This document shows positions 51,466-60,230 of a DNA stretch of 64,000 bases, piece after piece. Origin of the DNA: Streptomyces griseofuscus (GTDB taxonomy: Bacteria > Actinomycetota > Actinomycetes > Streptomycetales > Streptomycetaceae); contig NZ_CP051006.1 in NCBI RefSeq assembly GCF_014673495.1, forward strand, positions 4,340,001 to 4,404,000, read 5' to 3'. The notes under the pieces are model-generated. The model searched no databases and was not told the origin of the DNA. It saw only the letters and a list, made by a program, of their open reading frames with translations. Position 1 is the stretch's first letter, and every line of letters starts with the position of its first letter. The translations under genes and the position numbers were made by a program.

Positions 51466-51843
51466 TCAGTCCTCGTCCGGAAGGAACATGTGCAGGGCCC
51501 AGGAGACGACCGAGATGATCAGACCGCCGAGCACGGCCGTCCAGAACCCCTCCACATGGAAGCTCAACTGGAGCTTGCCGCACACCCAGGACGTCAGCAG
51601 CAGCATCAGCGCGTTGACGATCAGGGTGATCAGACCCAGGGTCAGGATGAACAGCGGGAAGGTGAGCACCTTCAGGATCGGCTTGACCAGGGAGTTCACC
51701 AGGCCGAAGATCAGCGCTACGACGATCAGCGTGCCGACCTTCTTGGCCGTGCTGGCACCGGTCAGAGTGATCTTGTCGAGGAGCCAGACGGCCACCGCAA
51801 GGGCGCCCGCGTTCACGATCGTCTTGACTACGAAATTCTTCAT
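51466..51843 (-). CDS. Phage holin family 4-like membrane protein (YvlD-type)
   Basis: 125 residues (MKNFVVKTIVNAGALAVAVW), four hydrophobic segments. Signature ALIFGLVNSLVKPILKVLTFPLFILTLGLITLIVNALML is shared with chromosomal YvlD/holin-superfamily IV proteins. Not evidence of a prophage: no other phage genes are near. First gene of the operon with the LMW phosphatase; divergent from the cupin. Confidence 0.88.
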   Translation of the reverse strand: MKNFVVKTIVNAGALAVAVWLLDKITLTGASTAKKVGTLIVVALIFGLVNSLVKPILKVLTFPLFILTLGLITLIVNALMLLLTSWVCGKLQLSFHVEGFWTAVLGGLIISVVSWALHMFLPDED

Positions 51844-51902
51844 GTGTCCGATCGTGGCAGACCCGGTCGGAAGCGAGCAGCGAGGCGAGGGCGACGAATC
51901 GG

Positions 51903-52220
51903 ATGAAGGTATTCCGGCTGGACGATCTGGAGGCGGAGCGTGCCGCCAACGAGGGTGCCTACCTTCAGTTCCTGCGCGAGCGGAACATGTCGGTCGGCCT
52001 CTACGCCCTCGACTCGGGCGCGCACGACCCGCAGCAGCCGCACAAGCAGGACGAGGTGTACTTCGTCGTCAGCGGCCGGGCGTCGATCACCGTCGGCCTG
52101 GAGACGACCGAGGTGGCACGGGGCAGCGTGGTGTACGTGCCCGCCGGTGTCGCTCACAAGTTCCACCACATCAGCGAGGATCTGCGGGTGCTCGTCGTGT
52201 TCTCTCCACCCGAGGCGTGA
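51903..52220 (+). CDS. Small cupin-domain protein
   Basis: 105 residues (MKVFRLDDLEAERAANEGAY). One conserved beta-barrel with metal-binding motif 1 HKQDEVYFVVSG (PHxxxEx-like) and motif 2 VYVPAGVAHKFHHI. Likely binds a divalent metal; catalytic or sensing role unknown. Divergent from the holin-like gene with a 59-bp gap. Confidence 0.87.
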   Translation: MKVFRLDDLEAERAANEGAYLQFLRERNMSVGLYALDSGAHDPQQPHKQDEVYFVVSGRASITVGLETTEVARGSVVYVPAGVAHKFHHISEDLRVLVVFSPPEA

Positions 52221-52372
52221 GGGTCGGTCTCCGGGTTCCCTAGGGGACGGCTCAGGGGAGGACAAGGGCTGCGAGGCCCCCGCTGGACCCTCCCTCGGCT
52301 CTAGCATCGGGTGCAGGACATCGGGACCGTACGCGACGTACACGTACGCACGAGACGAGAAGGACGAGGGCC

Positions 52373-52585
52373 ATGCGAGGGATCTTCGCGGGACTGCCGT
52401 GGTGGGTGAAGTGGGTCGCGGTGCCGGTCATCGCCCTGGTCGTGTTCGGCGGCCTGATAGCGAGCGTCGTCGGTTTCGTGATCGGGCTGCTGTTCAAGGC
52501 GCTGATCTTCGTCGCCCTGGTCGGCGGACTGATCTACATCGTGCGCAAGTTCATGTCCAACTCCTCCTCGCACGGCGACTGGTGA
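52373..52585 (+). CDS. Small membrane protein, DUF5326-like
   Basis: 70 residues from ATG 52373 (MRGIFAGLPWWVKWVAVPVI). Two hydrophobic helices, VKWVAVPVIALVVFGGLIAS and IGLLFKALIFVALVGGLIYI. It ends with a short basic/Ser tail and resembles a Streptomyces-specific family. Function unknown. A hairpin follows at 52594–52628. Confidence 0.8.
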   Translation: MRGIFAGLPWWVKWVAVPVIALVVFGGLIASVVGFVIGLLFKALIFVALVGGLIYIVRKFMSNSSSHGDW

Positions 52586-52593
52586 GTCAACAC

Positions 52594-52628
52594 GGGAACC
52601 GGTGACCGGTAAGGGGGTGCCGGTTCCC
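52594..52628 (+). terminator. Hairpin after DUF5326-like gene
   Basis: GGGAACCGG (52594–52602) pairs with CCGGTTCCC (52620–52628). The 17-nt loop can partly pair. Confidence 0.6.
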
Positions 52629-52785
52629 TCGGGGGAGGGAAGTTTCCCCGTGAGCCCGGCCCCACGCGATGGCGGCCGGTTAGAGTCCGGAACTCCCGCG
52701 GGGTGCGGCCCCGTGGGTGGCGCAGAAACCCATCCGTGCTCCCCACCCACGCACGGGCTGCCCCCTCGCGTTTCCGGAGTAACCC

Positions 52786-53646
52786 TTGGCCACGGTCGAC
52801 ACCGCACCGGCGAAAACCCCCGCACTCCCCGCCCAGCCACGCCCCCGCACCCCACCGGCCCGGCGGCCGCCCGGGATGGCCGTCCCCCCGCAGCCGGCCC
52901 CCACGACCCTCATCGGCTCCGTGCAGCGCGCCATGCGGCTGCTGGAGACCGTCGCGGCCCATCCGTACGGCGCCCCCGCCAAGCAGCTCGCCCGCGCGAC
53001 CGGCCTGGCCCTGCCCACCACCTACCATCTGCTGCGCACCCTGGTGCACGAGGGCTATCTGCGCCGGGACAAGGGGCTCTTCTTCCTCGGCGACGCGGCC
53101 GAGCGGCTGAGCAGCAGCGGAGCGCGGGAGAAACGTCGCGGCAGGCTCGCCGACACCCTCGCGCACTGGCGCGATTCCATCGGCGCCCCGATGTACTACG
53201 CGATGTACCGCGACGGCGAGATCGAGGTTCTCTGCGTCGCCGACTCCCGTGAGTCCCCCGCGGCCGAGGAGTGGGCCGACTTCCGCGAGACCGGGCACGC
53301 GCACGCCATCGGGCAGTGCCTGCTCTCCCAGCTGGACGAGGGCGCCCGGCGCGAGTACCTCGCCCGCTATCCGGTGCAGGCCCTCACGCCCTACACCGTG
53401 CGGGACAGCGACGCCCTGCTGAGGCGGCTGGCCCGGGTGCGGCGCATGGAACCGGTGACGGAGCGCCAGGAGTACGCGCTCGGCACGGTCTGCGCGGCGG
53501 TCCCCATCACGGTCGGCACCACCGCGGCCACCATGGCCATCTCCCTCCCGGCCCATCAGGCCGACCGGCTACTGCCCGCGGCGCAGCGGCTCCAGACGGA
53601 GATCGGACGGCATCTGGGATCCCTGACCCTCTCTATCAGTATCTGA
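52786..53646 (+). CDS. ssgR: IclR-family regulator SsgR
   Basis: 286 residues from a rare TTG start at 52786, spaced correctly from CCGGAGT; no ATG/GTG is better placed upstream. The N-terminal 35 residues are Pro/Ala-rich. The winged helix is IGSVQRAMRLLETVAAHPYGAPAKQLARATGLALPTTYHLLRTL. The C-terminal IclR effector domain includes FRETGHAHAIGQCLLSQLDE and MAISLPAHQADRLLPAAQRL. It lies directly upstream of ssgA; in S. coelicolor SsgR activates ssgA and thereby sporulation. Confidence 0.93.
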   Translation: MATVDTAPAKTPALPAQPRPRTPPARRPPGMAVPPQPAPTTLIGSVQRAMRLLETVAAHPYGAPAKQLARATGLALPTTYHLLRTLVHEGYLRRDKGLFFLGDAAERLSSSGAREKRRGRLADTLAHWRDSIGAPMYYAMYRDGEIEVLCVADSRESPAAEEWADFRETGHAHAIGQCLLSQLDEGARREYLARYPVQALTPYTVRDSDALLRRLARVRRMEPVTERQEYALGTVCAAVPITVGTTAATMAISLPAHQADRLLPAAQRLQTEIGRHLGSLTLSISI

Positions 53647-53744
53647 AAACTTACTCCTTGTGATCCACTGTGTACTTTCAGCAAGATTTACCACGGTCAG
53701 AGGGATCAAACCCGGCCAGTCGATGTCATATGACGGGGTAGGCG

Positions 53745-54182
53745 ATGCGCGAGTCCGTACAGGCAGAGGTCATGATGAGCTTTCTCGTCTCGGAGGAGCT
53801 CTCCTTCCGCATTCCGGTGGAGTTGCGCTACGAGACCGGCGATCCCTACGCCGTGCGGCTCACCTTCCATCTGCCCGGCGATGCCCCGGTGACCTGGGTC
53901 TTCGGACGGGAACTGCTGATCGACGGCGTCGGACGGCCGTGCGGGGAAGGGGATGTGCGGATCTCCCCCGTCGAGGCCGATGTGCTGGGCGAGGTGCTGA
54001 TCAGGCTTCAGGTCGGCGGCGACCAGGCACTGTTCCGCTCGTCGGCGGCGCCGCTCGTGGCCTTCCTCGATCGCACGGACAAGCTGGTGCCGCTCGGCCA
54101 GGAGGGCGCGCTCGCCGACTTCGACGCCCATCTGGACGAAGCGCTGGACCGGATCCTCGCCGAGGAGCAGAGCGCGGGCTGA
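53745..54182 (+). CDS. ssgA: Sporulation and cell-division protein SsgA
   Basis: 145 residues (MRESVQAEVMMSFLVSEELS), with core SFRIPVELRYETGDPYAVRLTFHLPG and WVFGRELLIDG of the actinomycete SALP family. Founder member SsgA stimulates septation and sporulation in liquid-grown hyphae and helps localise SsgB/FtsZ. The AVRLTF and LRYETGDPYAV segments plus the ssgR neighbour make this SsgA rather than another paralogue. No terminator separates it from ssgR (98-bp gap). Confidence 0.93.
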   Translation: MRESVQAEVMMSFLVSEELSFRIPVELRYETGDPYAVRLTFHLPGDAPVTWVFGRELLIDGVGRPCGEGDVRISPVEADVLGEVLIRLQVGGDQALFRSSAAPLVAFLDRTDKLVPLGQEGALADFDAHLDEALDRILAEEQSAG

Positions 54183-54253
54183 GATGCCGAGAGACGGCAG
54201 GGGCGCTCCGCCCGGTGCCACAGGGCCGTGCAGTAACGCTTCTTCAGAAGGTC

Positions 54254-54275
54254 CCGTACGGGGCCTCGTACGGGC
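54254..54275. terminator. Hairpin between ssgA and yibE/F gene
   Basis: CCCGTACG (54254–54261) and CGTACGGG (54268–54275), a perfect 8-bp stem with a 6-nt loop between convergent genes. Confidence 0.6.
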
Positions 54276-54347
54276 TTCCGCGCGGGACGGCGGGCAGGGC
54301 GGCGGGCGGTGTCCGGTCCCCTGCCGGACGGGCCGCCCCGCCCCGCC

Positions 54348-55844
54348 TCAGCGCTTCCGGCGCCGTCCCCGGCCACCACGGGCCGGCAGGGGCTGGGTGC
54401 CGGTGGAGGTCTCCGTACCCGGGGCGCTCCGGTCGGCCGCCACCACCAGGGCGGCGAGCGCGGTGGTGACCGGCACCGAGGCGACCAGCCCGATGGAACC
54501 CACCAGGGTGCGCACGATCTCCTCGGCCACCAGCTCGCTGTTGGCCACCGCCCCCACGCTGCTCTGCGCGATGGAGAACAGCAGCAGCAGCGGCAGCGCG
54601 GCACCGGCGTAGGCGAGCACAAGGGTGTTGACGACGGACGCGATGTGGTCGCGGCCGATCCGGATGGCCGCCCGGTACAGACCGCGCGGGCCCATCGTGG
54701 GGTTGGCCTCGTGCAACTCCCACACGGCGGAGGTCTGGGTGACCGTCACATCGTCCAGGACGCCGAGCGAGCCGATGATGACGCCGGCCAGCAGCAGACC
54801 GCTCATGTCGATCTTCGGGTACAGACCGTGGATCAGACCGGTGCTGTCGTCGGTGTTGCCGGTGAGGGCGGCCCAGCCGATGAACACGGAGCCGAGCAGG
54901 CCGATCAGGGACAGCGAGATCAGCGTGCCGAGCACCGCCACCGACGTACGGGCCGACAGGCCGTGGCACATGTACAGGGCGATCAGCATGATGGCGCTCG
55001 ACCCGATCACCGCCACCAGCAGGGGATTGGAGCCCTGGAGGATCGCGGGCAGGATGAACTGGTTCAGCACCAGGAAGCTCACCGCCAGCGCCACCAGGGC
55101 CATGACCCCGCGCAGCCGGCCCACCACCACGACGGCGACCGCGAAGATGCCCGCGAGCAGCGCCATCGGGAACTTGCGATTCACATCGGCGACCGAGTAC
55201 TGGAGATCCTTCGGAGCGGTCGGCTCGTAGGCGGCGATGACCTGCTCGCCCTGGTGCAGCTGCCGGGGCTGGTCGGGCTGCACGATCTCGGTGAACGTAC
55301 GGCCCTTGTCCTTGCCGGTGTCGACCCGGACGGTCGCCTTCTTGCAGGTGCCGCCGGACTGCTGATCCGTCGAGGGGCCGCCGGAGGCATCGCCGCTCGG
55401 TGCTCCGCCGCCGGCGTTCACCGAGGCGCAGCTCACCTCGGCCACCCGGGTCACGGTGGCCTGTTGGGTCTGCCGGTCGAAGCCGACACCGCTGTGCTTG
55501 TGCGCGGGGGCGCCACCGGGCCAGAGCACCACCAGACCGACCACGACCGCCGCGGTGAACGGGACGAGGATCGCCGCGATCACCTTGCGCAGATGCCGGG
55601 AGACGGGCGCGGCGGGGCCATGGCTGTGGCTGTGCCCATGTCCGTGCCCGGAGCCGTGTCCGTGGCTTGCGCCGTCGCTGTGCCCGCGCCCGTGGCCGTG
55701 ACCCGGGGCCGGGGCTGAGGCCGGGCTCTGGACCGGGGCCTGGGCTTGGCTGTGGTCGTGACGGTGGGCCTGGCTCGGGGGTGCCGAGCCGTCGGGTCGG
55801 CGCGGGCCGGGCGGCTGGTACGGGTGCTGGTCCATCCGGGTCAT
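54348..55844 (-). CDS. YibE/F-family membrane protein with His-rich tail
   Basis: 498 residues (MTRMDQHPYQPPGPRRPDGS). The first about 80 residues are disordered and include a block with at least 12 His alternating with Gly/Ser. After helix VIAAILVPFTAAVVVGLVVL comes an extracytoplasmic domain with two Cys. The YibE_F core has about seven helices (DVTVTQTSAVWELHEANPTMGPRGLYRAAIRIGRDHIAS is the family hallmark). It ends in a basic tail. Function is unknown for the family; the His-rich N-terminus suggests metal binding. Confidence 0.88.
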   Translation of the reverse strand: MTRMDQHPYQPPGPRRPDGSAPPSQAHRHDHSQAQAPVQSPASAPAPGHGHGRGHSDGASHGHGSGHGHGHSHSHGPAAPVSRHLRKVIAAILVPFTAAVVVGLVVLWPGGAPAHKHSGVGFDRQTQQATVTRVAEVSCASVNAGGGAPSGDASGGPSTDQQSGGTCKKATVRVDTGKDKGRTFTEIVQPDQPRQLHQGEQVIAAYEPTAPKDLQYSVADVNRKFPMALLAGIFAVAVVVVGRLRGVMALVALAVSFLVLNQFILPAILQGSNPLLVAVIGSSAIMLIALYMCHGLSARTSVAVLGTLISLSLIGLLGSVFIGWAALTGNTDDSTGLIHGLYPKIDMSGLLLAGVIIGSLGVLDDVTVTQTSAVWELHEANPTMGPRGLYRAAIRIGRDHIASVVNTLVLAYAGAALPLLLLFSIAQSSVGAVANSELVAEEIVRTLVGSIGLVASVPVTTALAALVVAADRSAPGTETSTGTQPLPARGGRGRRRKR

Positions 55845-55924
55845 CGCCAGATCATCGCAAGAACCGAGGAGGGCCCACTGTTCATCGCGTCACGGATGAC
55901 GCTAGCGTGGAGACACCTTTGCAC

Positions 55925-56078
55925 ACGCGGGAGCTCGGAGCACCGGGCTGAGAGGGCGCTGACCTCCGTAGAAGCGATGTTTCACGTGGAACATGCGATG
56001 TTCCCCGGGAGACCTCGGACAACGGAAGCCGCTGCGTCGACCGCCGAACCTGTTACCGGGTAATGCCGGCGTAGGGAG
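55925..56078 (+). promoter_or_regulatory. TPP riboswitch (THI element)
   Basis: Upstream of thiC. The 5' conserved CACCGGGCTGAGAGGG (55941–55956) and the 3' ACCTGTTACCGGGTAATGCCGGCGTAGGGA (starting 56048, ending near 56077) are the pyrimidine- and pyrophosphate-sensing helices of the thiamine element. Between them is an extended variable arm (about 55960–56040) that contains a parS-like sequence. Control is probably at translation initiation, as the 3' end leads straight into the thiC ribosome-binding region. Confidence 0.95.
55979..55992. other. parS: parS-like site 12 (one change) inside the TPP riboswitch
   Basis: GTTTCACGTGGAAC, one change (A11 to G) from parS. In RNA the changed base still pairs as U·G in the self-complementary hairpin. 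Confidence 0.7.
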
Positions 56079-56086
56079 TAGGTCTC

Positions 56087-57871
56087 ATGACCAACAAGGA
56101 CGCACGCACGCCTGCCTCCGTCCAGGACGACATGTCCTCGGAGGCCGGGAAGTCCATCGGCTGGCACAAGGCGTATGTCGAGGGCTCGCGCCCCGACCTG
56201 CGGGTGCCGGTCCGTCAGGTGCACCTCACCAACGGGCAGTCGGTCACGCTGTACGACACGTCGGGCCCGTACACCGATCAGCTCGTCGACACCGACGTCC
56301 GCCGGGGGCTGGCGCCGCTGCGGGGGAACTGGATCATCGCCCGCGGCGACACCGAGGAGTACGCGGGCCGTCCCGCCCGTCCCGAGGACGACGGCATCAA
56401 GCACACCTCGCCGCGTGGCGGGCTGCGCAACCTGGACGCGGTCTTCCCGGGCCGTCCGCGCCAGCCGCGCCGGGGCCGGGGCGGGCAGGCGGTGACACAG
56501 CTCGCGTATGCGCGCAGGGGCGAGATCACGCCCGAGATGGAGTTCGTGGCCCTCCGGGAGAACGTCTCCCCCGAGGTGGTCCGCGAGGAGATCGCGGCGG
56601 GCCGGGCGGTGCTGCCGGCCAACGTCAACCACCCGGAGATCGAGCCGATGATCATCGGCAAGCGGTTCCTGGTGAAGGTGAACGCCAATATCGGCAACTC
56701 CGCGGTGACGTCGTCCATCGAGGAGGAGGTCGAGAAGATGACCTGGGCGACCCGCTGGGGCGCCGACACGGTCATGGACCTCTCCACCGGCCGCAACATC
56801 CACACCACCCGCGAGTGGGTGCTGCGCAACTCCCCCGTCCCGATCGGCACGGTGCCGCTGTACCAGGCGCTGGAGAAGGTCGATGGCAGGGCGGAGGAGC
56901 TGACCTGGGAGATCTACAAGGACACCGTCATCGAACAGGCCGAGCAGGGCGTGGACTACATGACCGTCCACGCGGGCGTACGGCTGCCGTTCGTACCGCT
57001 CACGGCCAACCGCAAGACCGGCATCGTCTCGCGGGGCGGCTCCATCATGGCCGCGTGGTGCCTGGCGCACCACAAGGACTCGTTCCTGTACGAGAACTTC
57101 GAGGAGCTGTGCGAGATCCTCGCCGCCTACGACGTCACGTACTCGCTGGGCGACGGACTGCGGCCCGGGTCCATCGCGGACGCCAATGACGAGGCCCAGT
57201 TCGCGGAGCTGCGCACCCTCGGGGAACTCGGCCGGATCGCCCGGCGGTTGAACGTACAGACGATGATCGAGGGCCCCGGGCATGTCCCGATGCACAAGAT
57301 CAAGGAGAACATCGACCTCCAGCAGGAGATCTGCGACGAGGCGCCGTTCTATACGCTCGGCCCGTTGACCACGGACATCGCACCGGCGTACGACCACATC
57401 ACCTCCGGCATCGGCGCCGCGATGATCGCCTGGTGGGGCACGGCGATGCTCTGCTACGTCACGCCGAAGGAACACCTGGGCCTGCCCAACCGGGACGACG
57501 TCAAGACCGGCGTCATCACCTACAAGATCGCCGCCCATGCGGCCGACCTCGCCAAGGGGCACCCGGGCGCGCAGGACTGGGACGACGCCCTCTCGGACGC
57601 GCGCTTCGAGTTCCGCTGGGAAGACCAGTTCAATCTGGCCCTCGACCCGGACACGGCCCGCGACTTCCATGACGAGACCCTTCCGGCCGAGCCCGCCAAG
57701 ACGGCGCACTTCTGCTCCATGTGCGGCCCGAAGTTCTGCAGCATGAAGATCTCGCAGGACATCCGCCGCGAACACGGCGGCAGCCGGACCGAGATCGAGG
57801 AGGGCATGGCCCAGAAGTCGAAGGAGTTCGCCGAGGCCGGGAACCGGGTGTACCTGCCGATCGCGGACTGA
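56087..57871 (+). CDS. thiC: Phosphomethylpyrimidine (HMP-P) synthase ThiC
   Basis: Radical-SAM enzyme that converts aminoimidazole ribotide to HMP phosphate in thiamine synthesis. 594 residues. It shows NVNHPEIEPMIIGKRFLVKVNANIGNSAV, the radical-SAM-type C-terminal Fe-S motif CSMCGPKFCSMK near residue 543, and EGPGHVPMHKI. Controlled by the TPP riboswitch just upstream. Monocistronic; hairpin terminator at 57884–57921. Confidence 0.97.
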   Translation: MTNKDARTPASVQDDMSSEAGKSIGWHKAYVEGSRPDLRVPVRQVHLTNGQSVTLYDTSGPYTDQLVDTDVRRGLAPLRGNWIIARGDTEEYAGRPARPEDDGIKHTSPRGGLRNLDAVFPGRPRQPRRGRGGQAVTQLAYARRGEITPEMEFVALRENVSPEVVREEIAAGRAVLPANVNHPEIEPMIIGKRFLVKVNANIGNSAVTSSIEEEVEKMTWATRWGADTVMDLSTGRNIHTTREWVLRNSPVPIGTVPLYQALEKVDGRAEELTWEIYKDTVIEQAEQGVDYMTVHAGVRLPFVPLTANRKTGIVSRGGSIMAAWCLAHHKDSFLYENFEELCEILAAYDVTYSLGDGLRPGSIADANDEAQFAELRTLGELGRIARRLNVQTMIEGPGHVPMHKIKENIDLQQEICDEAPFYTLGPLTTDIAPAYDHITSGIGAAMIAWWGTAMLCYVTPKEHLGLPNRDDVKTGVITYKIAAHAADLAKGHPGAQDWDDALSDARFEFRWEDQFNLALDPDTARDFHDETLPAEPAKTAHFCSMCGPKFCSMKISQDIRREHGGSRTEIEEGMAQKSKEFAEAGNRVYLPIAD

Positions 57872-57883
57872 CGAGGACGCCGA

Positions 57884-57921
57884 GCGCCGCTCCGGCCGGG
57901 TCACCGGCTTCGGAGCGGCGC
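57884..57921. terminator. thiC terminator
   Basis: GCGCCGCTCCG (57884–57894) and CGGAGCGGCGC (57911–57921), an 11-bp perfect stem with a 16-nt loop between convergent genes. Confidence 0.75.
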
Positions 57922-57954
57922 CTTGTCGGGCCGAAGGCCCCCCGCCCGGCGGGG

Positions 57955-58662
57955 TCAGTCCGGCTGGCGTTCCGGGTCGGCGTGTTCCGAGCCGGTGTGG
58001 TCGGGATGGTCGGCGAGGGCCTCCTGGAGGAAGGGAAGGATGCCGCGTTCCAGAAGGGCGGTCTCCCAGGCGGCTCTGGCTCTGGCGACCTCCTCGGTGG
58101 CGGCGTCGCGGGCCCGGGATTCGGGGGAGGAGCCGTTGCGCAGGGCGGTCAGAAGCAGTCCCGCGGCGGCGACGAGAAGCGCGGCCACGGTCAGGGCCCC
58201 GAACACCCAGCCGGCGGTGAGCATGGTGCCGGCGAAGGACTGTCCTGGGTCCAGGGTTCTCAGGATGTAGCCGATGAGCAGGAATATCACCGCCGCGGTC
58301 GCGGACAGCAGCGGCGCCAGGACGGCGACGACCGCGACCGCCCCCGCGCCGTGCGCGGCGGCGAGATCCGCCGCGGCCGGATCCGGCTCGGCGAGGGCGG
58401 CGCCGGCCGCGCCCGCGGCCTGCTCCGGGTGGCGCAGTTCGTCCCGGATCCGCACATAGCGCTGGTACTCGGCGGCCGCGGCCGCCGTGATGAGCGTGGA
58501 CGCGGCGATGGCCATGGTGCGCAGTTGCGCGGGGTTGAGCCGCTGTCCCACGGCGGCCAGTTCCGGTCGGTGTGGTGCGGAGCGCAGAACCTCGTCGAGG
58601 AGCCGCTCGAACTCCCGGCGGTCCTCGTTCCGCAGGTGCTGCGGAAGGCTGTTCATGTGCAT
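57955..58662 (-). CDS. Membrane protein of unknown function
   Basis: 235 residues from ATG 58662 (MHMNSLPQHLRNEDRREFER), 9 nt from GGAG; ATG 58656 is an alternative. An acidic/basic N-terminal helical region precedes two or three hydrophobic segments: GAVAVVAVLAPLLSATAAVIFLLIGYIL and GWVFGALTVAALLVAAAGLLL. A charged C-terminal helix (ATEEVARARAAWETALLERG) follows. I recognise no family. It stands alone between thiC and the phosphoesterase. Confidence 0.78.
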   Translation of the reverse strand: MHMNSLPQHLRNEDRREFERLLDEVLRSAPHRPELAAVGQRLNPAQLRTMAIAASTLITAAAAAEYQRYVRIRDELRHPEQAAGAAGAALAEPDPAAADLAAAHGAGAVAVVAVLAPLLSATAAVIFLLIGYILRTLDPGQSFAGTMLTAGWVFGALTVAALLVAAAGLLLTALRNGSSPESRARDAATEEVARARAAWETALLERGILPFLQEALADHPDHTGSEHADPERQPD

Positions 58663-58844
58663 CCCCCGATGCTCCGTAGGGCTTGGGGCTCGCGCAGCGG
58701 CGAGCCATCGGGCAGAAACGGAGGGGAGCCTGCTACGGATAAGCCGATGGTAGAGCCGTGACGGCGCGTGGTGACAGGGGAATGCCGGAAATTGCCTCCC
58801 GGCCTGCGCGTACTCCGGTATGGCGGCGGCCGCCCGGGGAACGG

Positions 58845-59924
58845 TCAGTGCTCCAGCGGGAGTTGCCTCACCAGCAGCTTTCCGGCCATGGTCACTCCGC
58901 CGTCCATGGCGATGGCGAGCCCCTCGGCATAGACATGCGGTCCTTCGACCACCGGGTCGTTGCTCTCCTCGCCGTCCTCGGAGCCCACTTCGCCCAGCAG
59001 ATAGGGGATGGGGCTGTGGCCGTGCACGATCCGGGTGCCGCCGTAGGTGTCCAGCAGGGAGCGCACGGCGTCGGCGCCGCCCTCGTCGCGGAAGGAGAAG
59101 CGCTTGGTGAGCTTGCGGAACAGGTCCCAGCACTCGTCCGCGTCATTGCGGGTGAGCCGCTCGCGGACGGTGTCGTTGACGGCCTCGATGGAGTCGCCGT
59201 AGTCGAGGTAGGCGGTGGTGTCGGAGTGCACCAGCAGATAGCCGTCGACCTCTTCGAGCGCGTCGAGGCGGGCCATCCACTGGAGATGGTGGTCCTGGAG
59301 ACGGTCCATGTCGGTCTTCTGGCCGCCGTTGAGCAGCCAGGCCGCCTGGAACGTGGCGGTGCCCGCACCGGAGTTGACGGGCGTGTCGCCGAACCGCTTG
59401 GCGCCGAGCAGCAGCAGCTCGTGGTTGCCCATGAGGGCCTTGCAGTAGCCGCCGGCCGCGGCCGCCTCGGCGGACAGCCGCATCACCAGGTCGATGACGC
59501 CGATGCCGTCCGGTCCGCGGTCGGTGAAGTCGCCGAGGAACCACAGCCGGGTGGTGCCGGCGCACCACTGGCCCGCGTCGTCGATCAGCCCCTGCTCCCG
59601 CAGGGCGGCCATCAGTTCGTCGAGATAGCCGTGCACATCGCCCACGACGAAGAGCGGGCCGGGTCCTGCCACGGGCTGCGCGGCCGGGGCGGCGGGCGCC
59701 GGGTCGACGGGCACCTGGAGCGTGTCGCCGCGGTTGATGACCGGCAGATCGCGCTGGGTGGGCGTGTACGCCTCGGGGTACGACTCCTCGGCGGGCGGCG
59801 CGCTCTCGCCCTGCTGGGTGTGGGGGACGTACGGAGCGGACTCGTGGACGTACGCGGGCACCCGGAAGTCGCGCAGCGTAGCCGTCCGCTCCACCTCGGG
59901 TCCCTGACCGGCCCCCTGAGTCAT
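58845..59924 (-). CDS. PPP-type metallophosphoesterase
   Basis: Probable Ser/Thr-type protein phosphatase or nucleotide hydrolase. 359 residues. Motifs in order: GDVHG (95–99), GDFTDRG (131–137), GNHE (166–169), plus late HGHSPIPYLLGE. All metal-binding residues are present. The first about 85 residues are disordered (PAEESYPEAYTPTQRD). No membrane segment. Likely cytosolic; substrate unknown. Confidence 0.9.
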   Translation of the reverse strand: MTQGAGQGPEVERTATLRDFRVPAYVHESAPYVPHTQQGESAPPAEESYPEAYTPTQRDLPVINRGDTLQVPVDPAPAAPAAQPVAGPGPLFVVGDVHGYLDELMAALREQGLIDDAGQWCAGTTRLWFLGDFTDRGPDGIGVIDLVMRLSAEAAAAGGYCKALMGNHELLLLGAKRFGDTPVNSGAGTATFQAAWLLNGGQKTDMDRLQDHHLQWMARLDALEEVDGYLLVHSDTTAYLDYGDSIEAVNDTVRERLTRNDADECWDLFRKLTKRFSFRDEGGADAVRSLLDTYGGTRIVHGHSPIPYLLGEVGSEDGEESNDPVVEGPHVYAEGLAIAMDGGVTMAGKLLVRQLPLEH

Positions 59925-60230
59925 CAGACCCCTCCACCATCGCGCCGCATCTGCACCGCTTCGGACTGCCTGGTCGCAGCGGTCCGCGGTGTCGTGGGCC
60001 CATCATAGGAATGCGCGTCGCGCCATGTGATGACCCAGGGGTGGTGAATCGGAACAAGACTCCGCTTCGCCGCGGCTTTCGCCCCGTTTGGGCAGATGTT
60101 CTCCGGCGGTCGGAGGACCGCCGACCCGGTGCGGCCGGCGCGGCCGCGCGGTCCGACGGCATCCGGGCCGCCGCCGAAAGCCGTCCGAGCCGTCCCCGAA
60201 CGGCTTCCGCACCACCGCGCGCGGCCCGTC
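59925..60230. other. Intergenic gap with a hairpin
   Basis: A 306-bp gap between the phosphoesterase start and the end of the LacI-type gene. An 8-bp perfect hairpin, CGGCGGTC (60104–60111) with loop GGAG and GACCGCCG (60116–60123), may end the LacI transcript. The phosphoesterase promoter should lie in 59930–60060. Nothing else recognised. Confidence 0.5.

Noticed and set aside
51466..51843. Holin-like gene as a sign of prophage
   Set aside because: The family is chromosomal and common in actinobacteria; no other phage genes, attachment repeats or integrase are present.
55615..55720. Repeated GTGGCTGTG-like units as a DNA repeat element
   Set aside because: They encode the His-Gly-Ser tail of the YibE/F protein and follow the codon phase.
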